A DNA stretch of 64,000 nt from Sequoia sempervirens (GCA_007258455.2 VDFB02373365.1:219366162-219430161); one strand, 5' to 3'; positions 11,407-24,263 are shown, counted from the first letter of the stretch. The notes: generated from the letters alone by a model not told the origin. A program made the numbers and translations.

Positions 11407-13383
11407 AGTAAGTGCAATTGATCATGAAAGCATTCGTGTTAGTTGAAATCCCAAAGATGAAATCCATTTTAAATAATCTATCAAGCATAACATGATGCTT
11501 TTATCTCCTGATGTCATTGGTCTTTTGATTGAGGGCTTTTAAACAATCCAGGCCCAAAGGGTCGGACTTCCCTAGTAGGAATGTTGTTTGGAAAGACGAA
11601 CAGGGCAAAACAATGCGAGAGATTCTTTTCGATCGAATTTCGATAATTTAAAATGTTCGCAATGGAGAGGACCAAAATTAAGCATGTGGGTCAAAATTAG
11701 ATTTCAAATTTGGGATCATTTGGATCAATTTAGGAGCATTCGGAGGTCCAAGGCTGAGAAGCCGTTTGAAACGCTTGATCAGAAACGGAGTTCCGAAGAG
11801 GGAACTCCGGCGTTCGGGGCCCAGAGGGTCCAATGGCAGTTACTTGGTTTTAGTTTCATAGTTTAAACTATTCAGGCCCAAGTGAGTGGAATTCCATCAT
11901 GCCTTCACCGTCTGGGACGACGATCATTGGGCTGAAGTCCAAAGACGTCGGCCCAACAGACCAGACCCGAGAGGAGGAAAAGTCGTCAAGGGATCTTCAA
12001 TTTTGTAATGGGCGGATGGAACTCTCTGCAAATACCTGGTCGGTGAGAGATCAATCATCAAAGTGAAGTCATGGTGAGTGTTTCATGTCTCACTGATCAG
12101 CTCAGGAGTGAATACTTTGGCCAAACAAACAACACTCGACAAGTGGTCTTGGCGAAATCCCTTGGTCCTACCGACTGGCAATAGGAAGATGGTACATCGG
12201 CAAGAGATTTGTGTCTTCGGAGGGATGTCTTGCCAACTTCCTCGGGTCTCGCCAACCTTTTCTTCAGCATGAGGTCTTTGCAGTGGAGAGACATCTTGGT
12301 GAGAGCTCATAGTATTGCCGACTGAGGGTAGGAAATGCACATTGGCAAGAGGCCTCTCATCGATGTAACATCTCAGCAAATCCATAGTGTCTTGCCGACC
12401 ACCAAAAGGAGGATGGACCTAACATGAGTGTTGGACTCTTTGATTTTGATTTTGAGACTCATGGCGGTTGGGAAGGCGAAGCCCAGAGCTCGGGAAGGTG
12501 GGAAAGCTTTTCTATCTTTCAACGGTCAAGATGGGATGGAGTCCCAGATGGCAGAGCCTAGCGTGGTCAAGGATTTTTAACATTCATAGTGGCAACCCTA
12601 GTGGCAAATGGAGCTCCGAGACCCAGGGGCGAAAGGATTCTAGGTGCTCGTCATTTGCAATGGTGAAGACCACATGGAATCCCAGGTACGAAAGTCCAAG
12701 AACCAGGACCTGACGAACTGAAGGGCAGTCGTGAAGTTTGGCCAACTGACGACAATTGGGAGGGTAGAACCCAAGGACTAGGAGGACGAGACCATTTTTC
12801 CGTCAGAGAATGGCAGGACTGGAGCGAAAATCTGGATGAAAAAGCCAAGAGGCCCGGGCCTTGGAGGTCAAGATGGAAGTCGCTTCTCACCTTCAAAACT
12901 CAAGCTCGGGATGCCAGACAGTGAACCGTCAGCGAAAGTCCAGGGTTGCGGGCCTGGGGAATGAGGGAGCTATTTTGAAATTTTTGGTTTTTTCACTTAG
13001 TCACAGCCAGTGAAGGGAGCGTCTGAGCCCGAGGGGTGCGAATTCCCTTGCGAAGAACGGTCGCGCAAGGATAAAGCTCAGGATGAACCCTGAGTGAACC
13101 ACAGGTGCTTTCTCATTTTTTTGGGGACATGGGTTTTGTTCGTTATGCCATGTTTCATTATTCACATGTCCCTTTGATTGTTATTGTTAATTTTAAGCCC
13201 TATAAATCATGAAAACATTGTTCGAGAGGGTGAACATACAACCTACCTCGAACACTCAATGCGGGGAGGTTTGGAATCTACTCACGATCGGCAAGTGACA
13301 ACGAGGGTGATGATCGATAGAGGCTTCGAAGACGATGGGCTCCTCTCTGGCAAGCTCTGATCCTACTTTGCAACACTAACAAG
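11407..13383. other. GC-richer block of unknown nature
   Basis: No supported gene. From about 11580 to 13130 base composition is visibly richer in G and C than everything around it, with many GGGCC, CGAGG and CCGAC words; short open frames exist on both strands but none resembles a known protein. At about 12080-12420 words such as TTGCCGACC, ATCGGCAAGAG and GTCTTGGCGAA recur, resembling the motif array in the LTRs at 16350-18516 and 21720-23854. It may be a diverged LTR or leader of the long-ORF element. The right border is an abrupt junction with the chromovirus fragment at 13384. Confidence 0.4.
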
Positions 13384-13885
13384 TGAGAAGTATAAGGAGA
13401 AAGCAAATGAGAAGAGGAGACATAAGGAGTTCAAAGTTGGAGATGAGGTGATGGTGTATTAGAGAAGGGAGAGATTTTTAGTTGGAATATGTAGTAAACT
13501 GAAGATGAGGAAGTTTGGACCCTGTAAAATTTTGAAGAAATTTGATTCAAGAAATGCATATGAAGTGGAGTTATAGGAAGGTATGGGTATATAACCTATA
13601 TTCAACATTGTAGATCTATATTAGTATCATGAAGTAGAATTCAGTGAAGATAATAAAGAAAATTTGGAAAATCAATTTCCTAAGCAGCAATCAGATGAGA
13701 TTGAAGAGGTTTTGGATATCAGAGATGGGAGGAAGACTCATGGAAGACAGTACAAAGAATATCTTGTAAAGTGGAAAGGTAGACCAGTTGAGGATTCTTC
13801 TTGGATTTCTCAGGCTGAGGTAGACTAACTTGGTTTTTCTTTAGCCATAGAAAAGTGAGGGACTCACTTTTCATTAATCCCGGAT
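13384..13885 (+). pseudogene. chromovirus integrase C-terminus and chromodomain, 5'-truncated
   Basis: The plus strand reads KRRHKEFKVGDEVMV, then a stop, RKFGPCKILKKFDSRNAYEVEL (integrase C-terminal fold) and IEEVLDIRDGR with QYKEYLVKWKGRPVEDSSWI, a chromodomain that would bind modified histone tails and guide integration. It aligns along its length with 62770-63231 of the complete element at the right end of this window, so it is the same family. Several stops occur. Everything upstream of the integrase tail is missing at the junction near 13384, so this is a 3' remnant with its LTR following directly. Confidence 0.9.
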
Positions 13886-13888
13886 GTT

Positions 13889-14699
13889 TGATGCAGGAGC
13901 ATCCTTGGTTCTTGTCAATCTTGCATCAACCAAAAATATTTTTCTTTTAGTTTTGTTCTTGCTAAGTTCATGTTGGTGGATTCATCATCTTTGCTCACTA
14001 GACCTTGCGGATCTTTGTGTACATCGTGGACATGTTCATTTTACTTATTCCAAGATTTTGGCATGATTGGATATTTTTCTGGCAAGTTATTGCTTCTAGA
14101 ATTTCATGGTAGTTTCTTGAACCGACACTGGAATAGTTTTCAAGCCTATCGGTTAATTTGATCATTCATGGATCATCCCCATGAATTGTGGATCTTGATA
14201 GTGTGATTCTAAGTGTTTTGTAGAGTTTTCCCAACCTTCCTTATAGGTCCACACTTCATTCTATGCATCTATTGATAGAGTAATACAAATATGAGGCTGA
14301 CCTATTCATGCACATGTTACATTTTTTTTCCTTGGATAATGTGATGATCTTTGGCTGATGCAGATGTTTCCAGAATCGTTGATATAGTATAAAGCTTGTA
14401 ATCGATCATTAGAATTTAGGGGTAGTTGAGTTAGCATTTGATTGAGTAGATTAAGGTTGATCTGAATTGTAAGGGTTCAGCTCACATATAGGAGCATATT
14501 GGAATGTTGTAATATTATATCAGGCCTGTGAGCCTCAAATCTATAAGCCTAGATGTTGTTGGCTGAATGCAATTGAGATTTCTATTAATGAACATATTTG
14601 CATCTATGTTTTCCTCCATATTATGTGTTGCTTTTGTTGTGTTACTCTTGCTGCACGGTTCAGATTGTTCTCCTTAAGGACCCTCCTACCGTGGCTGCA
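13889..14699 (+). repeat. 3' LTR of the truncated chromovirus
   Basis: It begins TGATGCAGGAGCATCC, the same opening as the 708-bp LTRs at 57874 and 63263, about 30 nt after a G-rich tract as in that element. After the first 40-50 bases it no longer resembles the 708-bp LTR. It ends near GTGGCTGCA at about 14699; that border is a guess. No second copy is present here. Confidence 0.6.
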
Positions 14700-14969
14700 T
14701 TATAGGTTAGTTCCAAGGACTATCAATAAAGAGAGGTGTAAAAACATTGTAGAAATAGTTGTTGTATGGTAGAATATCAATGGATGTTAGCACATTGAAT
14801 GAATATTTACAGTCAAATTGGATTATGAATATAACAGTTTTTTGAAAGCTTCAAATGACAAAAAAAATTGAGATAAATATTGAAAAGATAATAGTTTACA
14901 CAAAAAATCAATGAAAATGCCATGAAGAAGATACTACTTAACACCAATGTTGGGAAAGACTAAGGAATA
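14700..14969. other. AT-rich spacer, nothing recognised
   Basis: Lies between the chromovirus 3' LTR and the LTR that starts at 14970. No open frame, repeat or motif that I can support. Confidence 0.5.
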
Positions 14970-15221
14970 TGCTATGCCCTTAATCATAGTGTATGCATAG
15001 GGTTATGAGTATTCAAATTCTAGCTACCTTAGCTCTTAATTGAGTTAGATTATCATTATTATATTGTTATTTAGTTATTTAGGTCAGACTAGGTCCTATA
15101 GTTGTTATCTATGTCACTCTAGGTGATATCCTAGGTATAAGTAGGGTAAATATATGAGGTAGTGAGTTTTATTTCATCATCACATTGTGAGTTGTCTTAT
15201 CACTGGGATATTTGGAGATTT

Positions 15222-16151
<930 letters not shown>

Positions 16152-16349
16152 CATTTCCCCCCTCAAATTGGTTTTTTATTCTAATATATTCTCAAGTATT
16201 TGGCAAAGAGTTCATATTATTTTCCTCTCTCGTTCAAGTTATTCCATTATAAGTGGTGCTATATCATGGTATTTGCACCATTAAGGAAAGGGGATTTTTC
16301 AATCTTGGAGGTCATTTTCTAAAGTGCATATATTCTATATGTTGGTGCT

Positions 16350-18516
16350 TGTTGGAACTATAAAAATCTGGTGATTTTACATGTTGACTACATTCATAAT
16401 TTTTTAAGTCCTACCTTGAATACTTTTCCTCTCTACGTGCATATTTTCTCCTTTTTTTCCCATGTTGCTCCATTTGTTTCATCGAGTCATGCACTTTCCA
16501 CATTCTGGTCTGTGTCCGCGTGACAATATCGGGGTCTCCCTGATCCGTTATTCTGATTGTCAACGTCTGTTGCCTATCAGCAAGACGTTCCTATTGTTAT
16601 GGCGATCAAAGTTTTCTACTGGAATGTTATCAACATATCACATGTTGCTTTGATGTGAGTTGGGCTATCGACATTGGGTCTTAGCGACCCCTCATGGTCT
16701 TACTGACAAGAACTTTTGATTCATTTCGGCTAGAGACGTACATCGGAGTATAGTCATAGTGATGTTCATTGTCTTGCTGACCAGTGATGGGAGGATCCAC
16801 TTCGGTATGACTTATGTTGCTTCGGTATAATGTCACAGTGAGCTCGTCGGGTCTTGCTGACAATGACTTATGAATAACTTTCAGTGAAACGTTGGATTTT
16901 CTCTTGGCGATCATGTGTGCTCGGGATTTTCAATAAGACATTGTATGCCAATATGATGTCTCTCTGATACCCTTATGTCACGACGAAGCTGATGAAATGA
17001 AGATTGCTCATCGGTAAGAGAAACCTAATGTCATAGTGATACACAAGATGAAAAGGAATATATTGGTAGGAGTTAGTGATATTGGCAGGAGGTCTCAGCA
17101 AGTGACCTTTAGTCTAGCCAATGGAATACAAAGGGTACTCTGTCGGTAAGAATATACTATTGTCACAACGACTAATATGCATCTTGAGGTATTTCAGTAG
17201 AACAAAATGAATTCTCTATGGGGTCTTCGCAATAACGATGGGTCGCAGCGACATGTAATGAGATAAGGGGCTTTCGGTGAAACACAATATGCGCTATGTG
17301 AGGTCTCTCTAATTTCAATAAGTCAAGGCGACTGAGAATAGAACAAAAGGAATGTTGGTTGGTGTGAAATCTCCTTATGTCTCAGCGAATGGATAGCACA
17401 AATGAGGTACATGTTGATAGAACATAATGTTGTCTGTGAGATGTCTCTCTGACAGTGGAAGGTCATGGCGAAACACAATGAATGCAGGAGCGATCAATGA
17501 TATTGTTTCCTTCGGCATACCTAATGAGATATCTTTGCGACTATTCATGAATGATCAACGAAGACTTGAGCACTATGGGCCAACATTTGAAAATTTCTAA
17601 ATACTATTGATGGCTGACATGTCTTTGCCTGAATTCTATGGTGGCTGACATGGATCTCAAAGCAATTTGTTTTCCTGATGCTAGTGTATAAATATGGACT
17701 CATGTTTGTAATTGAGAGAGAGATATTAGATTTTAGATCATATACAGTAGATTAGGAATGGCTACAGTAGAATAATTTTCTCTTATCAGAGACTATGTGC
17801 ATGTTTTAAAATGGCAAATCCAATGAAAGTCAGCTGGTGTGGCAAGTTATTTCTTGTGTCAATTGTATGTTGAGTGTATTGAAAAGCATTGCTAAGTTGT
17901 CTCCAAGTTGATTCTTTCTGGTTGTTTAAATTGAAATAACAAGTTTATTCTCAGTTTATCAGTGCACATTTGCTGTATTTGTGTGATTAATTGACTGGTT
18001 CTCTCAAGTAGAGATTAAATCCTTTTTGTTGGTCACAGTAATCAGGAAAATTCATGTGGATTTTTAAAATAGAGCTTAGTGGTCATAATCTTGCATGTTT
18101 ATACAAGTTATGAACAGATCATATGCCATCAATTTGATTTTCTTCCAGAATAAGTTGCTCACTTCTATTTCATCTAACTCTGCATACCCAACAAGGCACT
18201 GGTCTCTACAATTTCATCATTTGAATTCATTCAATTTCTTTAAATTTGTTTATTAAGTATTTTAGGATTTAGATCAGAAGATTGATATCAAGTTTGGTTT
18301 TGTTTGTTCACTACCATCTGCCATTGTGGATAAATCATTGTGCAAGAAAGATAATCATAAGTCAAGTCTGCTTGATTCAGATAGGTACACCCACCTAGGT
18401 TTGCTAGCACCTAAAGAGTAGAAGGTTGAGTTCTCTTGACCTTGTCTATTACCCTAAAATGTTGTGAAAGCTTGGCAACCTTTCGTGATTCAAACCTGCA
18501 TTTTTGAGAGCTAACA
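16350..18516 (+). repeat. 5' LTR (2,167 bp) of the Tat-like element
   Basis: Aligns end to end with 21720-23854. A TATA box (TATAAATA) lies at 17687-17694. Between about 16500 and 17560 it carries many spaced copies of a degenerate GTCACGGCGA-like word and of TCGGTAAGA-like words. Compared with the other copy many CG dinucleotides have become TG or CA, so this copy looks more decayed by deamination. Confidence 0.9.
17687..17694 (+). promoter_or_regulatory. TATA box in the 5' LTR
   Basis: TATAAATA in the context GTGTATAAATATGGACTC; it is conserved at the same place in the 3' LTR (23027-23034). Likely core promoter of the element. Confidence 0.7.
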
Positions 18517-18519
18517 AAT

Positions 18520-18537
18520 TGGCGACTCTGCTGGGGA
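18520..18537 (+). promoter_or_regulatory. primer-binding site for tRNA-Arg
   Basis: TGGCGACTCTGCTGGGGA, three bases after the 5' LTR. From recall of a plant tRNA-Arg 3' end this is complementary with one mismatch (T for C in the middle). tRNA-Arg priming is a known feature of Ogre/Tat-type gypsy elements. Confidence 0.8.
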
Positions 18538-18704
18538 TAACATCAAAAAATTTGGTTGAAGACCATCACATAGAGTCATTAAAGAAGAAGTTGTGATTTG
18601 AGAAGTTTTAGAAAGAGCGATTCCACTAGAGAGAAAATCAGAAATTAATCATTTTTCCTACTTTTGGAAAAGTAGGTGGCGACTATGAAAAAGTTTGATG
18701 AAGA

Positions 18705-21425
18705 ATGGAATTTGCATATGGAATGAATAACTACACAAATGTATATGGAAATTTTCACAATGGAGGCAATGCATATCATGCACAATAGAATATATACTCA
18801 CCATAGCCACCTTATGGTCAGTAGTATGTGCCACATCATCATACACAATACAATGGTCTACCATATTAGCATCAGTATCTGCCTGGCGCCCCCCCTCATC
18901 AATATACAACAATGATCAGACAATTTGATTTGGCAGGGATTCAATTATCCCCTTATCTAATGGATGGTAGTTGGAGGGGTATGGTGCCTAAGTTTATAGG
19001 AAGCAATACAATTACTGCTAAGGACCATTTGAGAAGTTTCAATGCTCTCATCCAAGATTTGGGTGTGCCATATGAAGATATACGCATGAGGCTATTCATG
19101 ATATCACTTGTTGAGGATGCTAGGGATTGGTTTAATAGCTTGCCAGCGGTCTCTATTGATTCTCTCCAAGGGTTTCACAATCAATTCCTTGAGCAATATG
19201 GGAATCCAAGTGCACCAGATGATGCTCTTCATGAATTAATATGGATTCAAAAGGATCGAAATGACACCATTTATGATTTTAATCGGAGATTCAATAAGTT
19301 ACAGAATAAAATACCTCCTGGATCAAAGTTGCCAGATTTTGTAGCACTGAGTGTTTATTTGAATGCTTTTGATCCTAAAACAGGGCATGAACTGAGAAAT
19401 AGATTCCTAAGAAATTTGGCTGAAGCTCAGAAGATGGCACAAACAATTGAAAACAATAGGAGGGCTGCAGGGATAATGGATAAAAGAGACATTCCTAAGG
19501 TTCGTCAGCAAAGTAGTAGTTATCAGTACCAACAAGAGAATACTTATAGGAATGAAAGGTCGAGGTTGCATGACATGCCTTATAATACCGACTAGAAGGA
19601 TGAGAAACATATAATAGCTAGGCCTAGAAATGAAGATGCTCTTGATCCATTGAGCAAGAGGGGAACCTACATGGTAAGTAACAATTACTTCTGTGAATTT
19701 TGTGATAGGCCACATTCCCTAAATCATTGTGTTGTAGCCCAAAGAATGCAGGAAGAGGGAATGTTGATAGGAAACAATAGAGAAGATCATACAGTATACT
19801 TGACTTCAAATACCTTTCACCATGTTGTGGAAAGGAACTCACCTTCAGAGAATGAAGGTTATCAGCATGATGTTTCAAGTAAGAAGTACAATGACCATAT
19901 GGCTAAACAGCAGGGCCTTTCTAATTATGAAAAATATTATACAAAGCCACATTCTGTTGAGGTGCCTGCTCAATACAGTATGAAGAGATTTACTGAAGAA
20001 GAGATAGAGAGAATAATTGTTGCTAATCAGAAGAGAAGGACTAAGGTAGAAGGCTCCTCTTTTGACTTCATGCAAGTGTTATCCCAAGGAATAAGGTATG
20101 AGAACACCACCAATGTTGAATCCAATAGTTATATTTCTGATGAGTGTAGATAAATTGATCAGATGGTGCAACCGGTAGAAGATGAGATATGTGCAAGTCA
20201 AGATGATTCCTATGATAGTTTGCATGAGGATGATGATGATGCAAGAGATTTCTCGTGCATAACAGATTGTGACGGGGAAAGTAGTGCATGCTGTGAGGAA
20301 TCTAGTGAGTTTTCAGATTGTGAGGATGGATTTATGGATTTTGATCTACAACAAGTTGAAAGCTATGAAGATACAGTTGATGAAGAAAAGGTTTGTACAT
20401 TTGAAAGTGATTTCCAAAATTTTTTAAACCCATTGTATGATGAAGAGTTAAATGAAGATCAGAGGATATTGTGCAAAGGTATGCCCATAAATGGACTTCA
20501 GGCATTTTCAAATCCACTTTATGAAAAAGAGGAGATAGTTTCAGACATGCAAAGTGATGGAATAAATGACTATGTTGGTAAAGTTCCTGATTTTCCATTT
20601 TTTGATGATCTTGGCCTTCTTTTTAAGGATGGTAAAAATGAAGAGTGCAACTGTGGTGATGAAAATGTTGAGACTTGTTCGTTCAACAGTGAATAGATTT
20701 CAGATTTGTTAACTCCTAAATACCATGGATGTGCACATGAAAATGATCTTGAAGATTTGTGTCCAGCTAACATTTGTTTTGACAGTGAAAGATCTTTATG
20801 TAAAGATTCTTATGAATCCCTGTGCATTTCTTGGAATGATGGTGAAACCTTTGATGTTGATCAAAAATATGTTTCCATTCAAGATGAGGTATGTGATTTT
20901 GAAATTTCTAATTCATGTGAAGATGACATTTGTTTGCATACCAAGGATGATAGTGGTTCAGCTTTGATTGGTTCATGTATGCATGATATTGGAGATATAA
21001 GTCAGAATCCATTGTTGTATCCAAATGGTAGTGTCAAAGGGGTGCAGAAGGTTTCAGATTTGTTTGTTTCAGACAATGTTGGTCTGATAGAATTTTTTGT
21101 TTTTCAAGAGAAGCACTCTGAGGGTAAATTTTCAATACAGCTGAGTGAGTGTTTTATAACACACAACAATGAGAAAGACAATGAGGAATTTTGCACTGAA
21201 TATATGTATATTTTGTATGTTGGAGATAACAGAGATTTTTCTGATGGTGAAGAATATATATTACAGAATGATGTATGGATTTTGGGCCAGGCTAAGCATA
21301 ATGATTCTCTAAAAACTAATAGTGACAAGAAGGATTGCATGAATGTCTTCAAGAAGAGTTTGATGAACTCAAGACAAAATCAGGTATTTGACAGGGGAAA
21401 GCTTGGTTCGAGTTTCAGATCGTAA
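18705..21425 (+). pseudogene. gag-type protein with long acidic Cys-containing tail (907 codons, 7 stops)
   Basis: The frame runs unshifted from an ATG at 18705 (a TGA lies two codons upstream) to TAA at 21425. Seven internal stops are at 18786, 18804, 18822, 18867, 19593, 20151 and 20694; six are TAG, one TAA. Order: a Gly/Asn/Tyr then Pro/His/Gln/Tyr-rich head, a retrotransposon gag core (YLMDGSWRGMVPKFIG, DARDWFNSLPAVSIDSLQG, FHNQFLEQYGNPSAPDDAL, DRNDTIYDFNRRFNKLQ), a zinc knuckle CEFCDRPHSLNHC (C-x2-C-x3-H-x4-C, one residue short of the usual spacing), a basic linker with RFTEEEIERIIVANQKRR, then about 420 residues, mainly acidic, with many Cys and Ser and three NPLY/NPLL motifs. The tail resembles no retroelement domain I know. 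Confidence 0.85.
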
Positions 21426-21719
21426 CAGCTCAAGATAGGTGAAGTTAAAACACAGAGGATTAAGGGTTGCTAGTGCATGGACAACTCTTTCTTATCCTCT
21501 CTAAATTTATTTTACATGCATAGTAGTTTAGGGTTGTGGTTCACCTTCATTTTGCATCCATTTCACTTCCATCTTGCTTTCATTTTGCATTCATTCCTTC
21601 ATGCTTCATTTCCATTTCTATTCTGCTCACTAGCTCATCATTTTGTGTCTAGTCTGCTCAACCAATGATTCTAGATCCTTGCAATGATCTGACTATCATT
21701 CATCCCCAAATAGAGCCAC
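21426..21719 (+). other. 3' untranslated part of the Tat-like element
   Basis: Non-coding, T- and C-rich (CATTTCACTTCCATC-like words), between the ORF stop and the 3' LTR. No purine-rich plus-strand primer is visible directly before the LTR; the last bases are CAAATAGAGCCAC. A purine-rich stretch exists only near 21430-21470. Confidence 0.6.
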
Positions 21720-23854
21720 TGTTGGAATTGTAAAAATATGGTGATTTTACATGTTGACTGCATTCATAATTTTTCAAGTAAGTCCTACCTTGAATACTTT
21801 TCCTCTCTTTGTGCATATTTTCTCCTTTTTTTCCCATGTTGCTCCATTTGTTTCATTGAGTCATGCATTTTCCACATTCTGGTCTGTGTCAGCATGACAA
21901 TATCGGGGTCTCCCCGATCCATTTTTCTACTTGTCAATGTCTGTTGCCTATTGGCAAGACGTTCCTATTGTTATGGAAATCAAAGTTTTCTACTGGCATG
22001 TTATCGGCATATCACATGTTTTGGTGTGAGTTGGGCTATCGACATTGGGTCTTAGTGACCCCTCATGGTCTTACCGACAAGCGCTTTTGATTCATTTGGG
22101 CCAGACATGTGCATCGGAGTATAGTCATAGTGATGTTTGTTGTCTTGCCGATCGGTGACAGGAGGATCCACTTCGGTATAACTTATGTTGCTTCGGTATA
22201 ATGTCACAGCGAGCTTTTCAGGTCTTTCCGACAATGACTTCTGAATAACTTTCGGTGAAGGGTTGGCTTTTCTATCGACAATCATGTGTGCTCAGGATTT
22301 TCGGTAAGACATTGGGCGCTGATATGAGGTCTCTCTGATACCCTTATGTCACGGCGAAGTGGATGAAATGAAGATTGCTCATCGGTGAGAGAAACCTAAT
22401 GTCACGGCGATGCACAAGATGAAAATGAATATATCAGTAGGAGTTAACGATATCGGCAGGAGGTCTCGGCGAGTGACCTCTGGTTTCGTCGATGGAATAC
22501 AAAGGGGACTTTGTTGGTAAGAATGTACTATTGTCATGGTGACTAATATGCATCTTGTGGTCTTTTGGCAAAACAAAATGAATTCTCTATGGGGTCTCCA
22601 TGATAACGATGGGTCACAATGACATGTAATGAGATAAGGGGCTTTCGGTGAAACACAATATGCATTATGAGAGGTCTCTCTGATTTCAATAAGTCACGGT
22701 GACTGAGAATAGAACAAAAGGAACGTTGCTGAGTGTGAAATCTCCTTGTGTCTCAGCGAATGGATAGCATGAATGAGGTACATGTCAATAGAACATAATG
22801 TAGTCTATGAGATTTCTCTCCGACAATGGAAGGTCATGGGGAAACATAGTGAATGCAGGAGCGATCGACGATATTTTTGCCTTTGGAATACCTACTGAGA
22901 TATCTTTGCGACTGTTCACGAATGATCAACGAAGACTTGAGCACTGTAGGCCAACATTTGAAAATTTCTAAATATTGTTGATGGCCGACATGGAGCTTGA
23001 AGCGATTTGTTTTCCTGATGCTGGTGTATAAATATGGACTCTTGTTTGTAATTGAGAGAGAGATATCAGATTTTAGATCATATACAGTAGATTAGGAATG
23101 GCTACAGTAGAATAATTTTCTCTTATCAGAGACTATGTGCATGTTTTAAAATGGTGAATCCAATGAATGTTAGCTAGTGTGGAAATTTATTTCTGGTGTC
23201 AATTGTATGTTGAGTTTATTGAAAAGCATTGCTAAGTTGTCTCTAAGTTGATTCTTTCTGGTTGTTTAAATTGAAATATCAAGTTTATTCTCAGTTTATC
23301 AGTCCACATTTGTTGTAGCTATGTGATTAATTGACTGGTTCTCTCAAGTAGAGATTAAATCCTTTTCATTGGTCACAGTAATTAGGAAGACTCATCTGGA
23401 TTATTAAAATAGAGCTTAGTGGTCATAATCTTGCATGTTTATACAAGTTATGAACATATCATATGCCATCAATTTGATTTTCTTGCAAAAAAAGTTACTT
23501 CTATTTCATCTGACTTTGCATACCCAACAAGGCACTGGTCTCTACAATTTCATCATTTGAATTCATTCAGTTTCTTTACATTTGTTTATTAAGCATTTTA
23601 GGATTTAGATCAGAAGATTGATATCAAGTTTGGTTTCATTTGTTCACTACCATCTGCCATTGTGGACAAATCATTGTGTGCAAGAAAGATAATCATAAGT
23701 CAAGTCTACTTCATTCAGATAGGTTCACTCGTCTAGGCTTGGTAGCACCTAAAGAGTAGAAGGTTGAGTTCTCTTGACCTTGTTTGTTACCCTAAAATGT
23801 TGTGAAAGCTTGGCAACCTTTCGTGGTTCAAACCTGCATTTTTGAGAGCTAACA
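21720..23854 (+). repeat. 3' LTR (2,135 bp) of the Tat-like element
   Basis: Partner of 16350-18516, with the same TGTTGGAA start and GAGCTAACA end. TATA box at 23027-23034. The GTCACGGCGA-like word array (about 22030-22880) is better preserved here, with more intact CG dinucleotides. Confidence 0.9.
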
Positions 23855-24263
23855 ATACTTTTTCTTGATTTTTAGAGGTATTATTAAGGACATATTGAAG
23901 AATTTTCAATCTAGATTTTGGAGAAAATGGAGTAGTATTAAGGGATTTATTGTTGAGTTATGGTTTCTACCAAATTTACTTGAAAAGCACATATCTTTCT
24001 AATTTTGGAAAAATATTCCATAATTTTTGAAGCGTTGTATAGGTACACATTGAAGTTTCTACAAAAGAATCTCAAAGGAATTGGAGAAAAGTGATTGATT
24101 ACAAAATTGGGGTTTCCAACAAATTCTCTATCAAGGTTGTAGATCAACTAATTTCTTCAAAAAATTAATGGAAAAGTTTGATCTAGGCTTTGATAAAGTA
24201 TAATTAAAATTTATAATTATTTGGAATTTATTTGTGTGATTTATTGAAACAATAGTTTTCATC
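23855..24263 (+). other. leader of the old gypsy upstream of gag
   Basis: AT-rich, non-coding, between the Tat-like insertion and the first gag ATG. By position it is the 5' untranslated leader of the 14970-47957 element. No motif is recognised. Confidence 0.5.

Larger units (their letters stand above)
16350..23854 (+). mobile_element. 7.5 kb non-autonomous Tat-like LTR retrotransposon
   Basis: It has two long LTRs (16350-18516 and 21720-23854), each starting TGTTGGAA and ending GAGCTAACA, and a primer-binding site matching tRNA-Arg. The 3.2 kb internal part encodes only a gag-type protein with a long acidic tail (18705-21425). No protease, RT, RNase H or integrase exists, so it must have moved with proteins supplied by another element; the tRNA-Arg primer suggests a Tat/Ogre-type helper. 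Flanking five bases are GTGCT and ATACT, which differ by two G-to-A changes and are compatible with a decayed target duplication. It sits in the leader of the old gypsy. Confidence 0.85.

Noticed and set aside
11588..12896. Several 60-100 codon open frames in the GC-richer block on both strands
   Set aside because: GC-rich DNA has fewer chance stops; frames overlap on opposite strands and show no motif or repeat of use in related copies.
16500..17560. Coding potential in the 2.1 kb LTR from short frames
   Set aside because: Frames such as those near 16462 and 16681 are not kept between the two LTR copies beyond chance; the conserved signal is the repeated word array.
18520..18537. A tRNA gene at the primer-binding site
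   Set aside because: Only 18 bases complementary to a tRNA 3' end are present; there is no cloverleaf around them. The same holds for the iMet sites at 30584, 50028 and 58584.
18705..21425. TAG recoding (readthrough) in the gag-tail ORF
   Set aside because: Stops lie at scattered positions where CAG-derived Gln fits, one is TAA, and the same bias occurs in other decayed elements, so mutational decay is the simpler reading.
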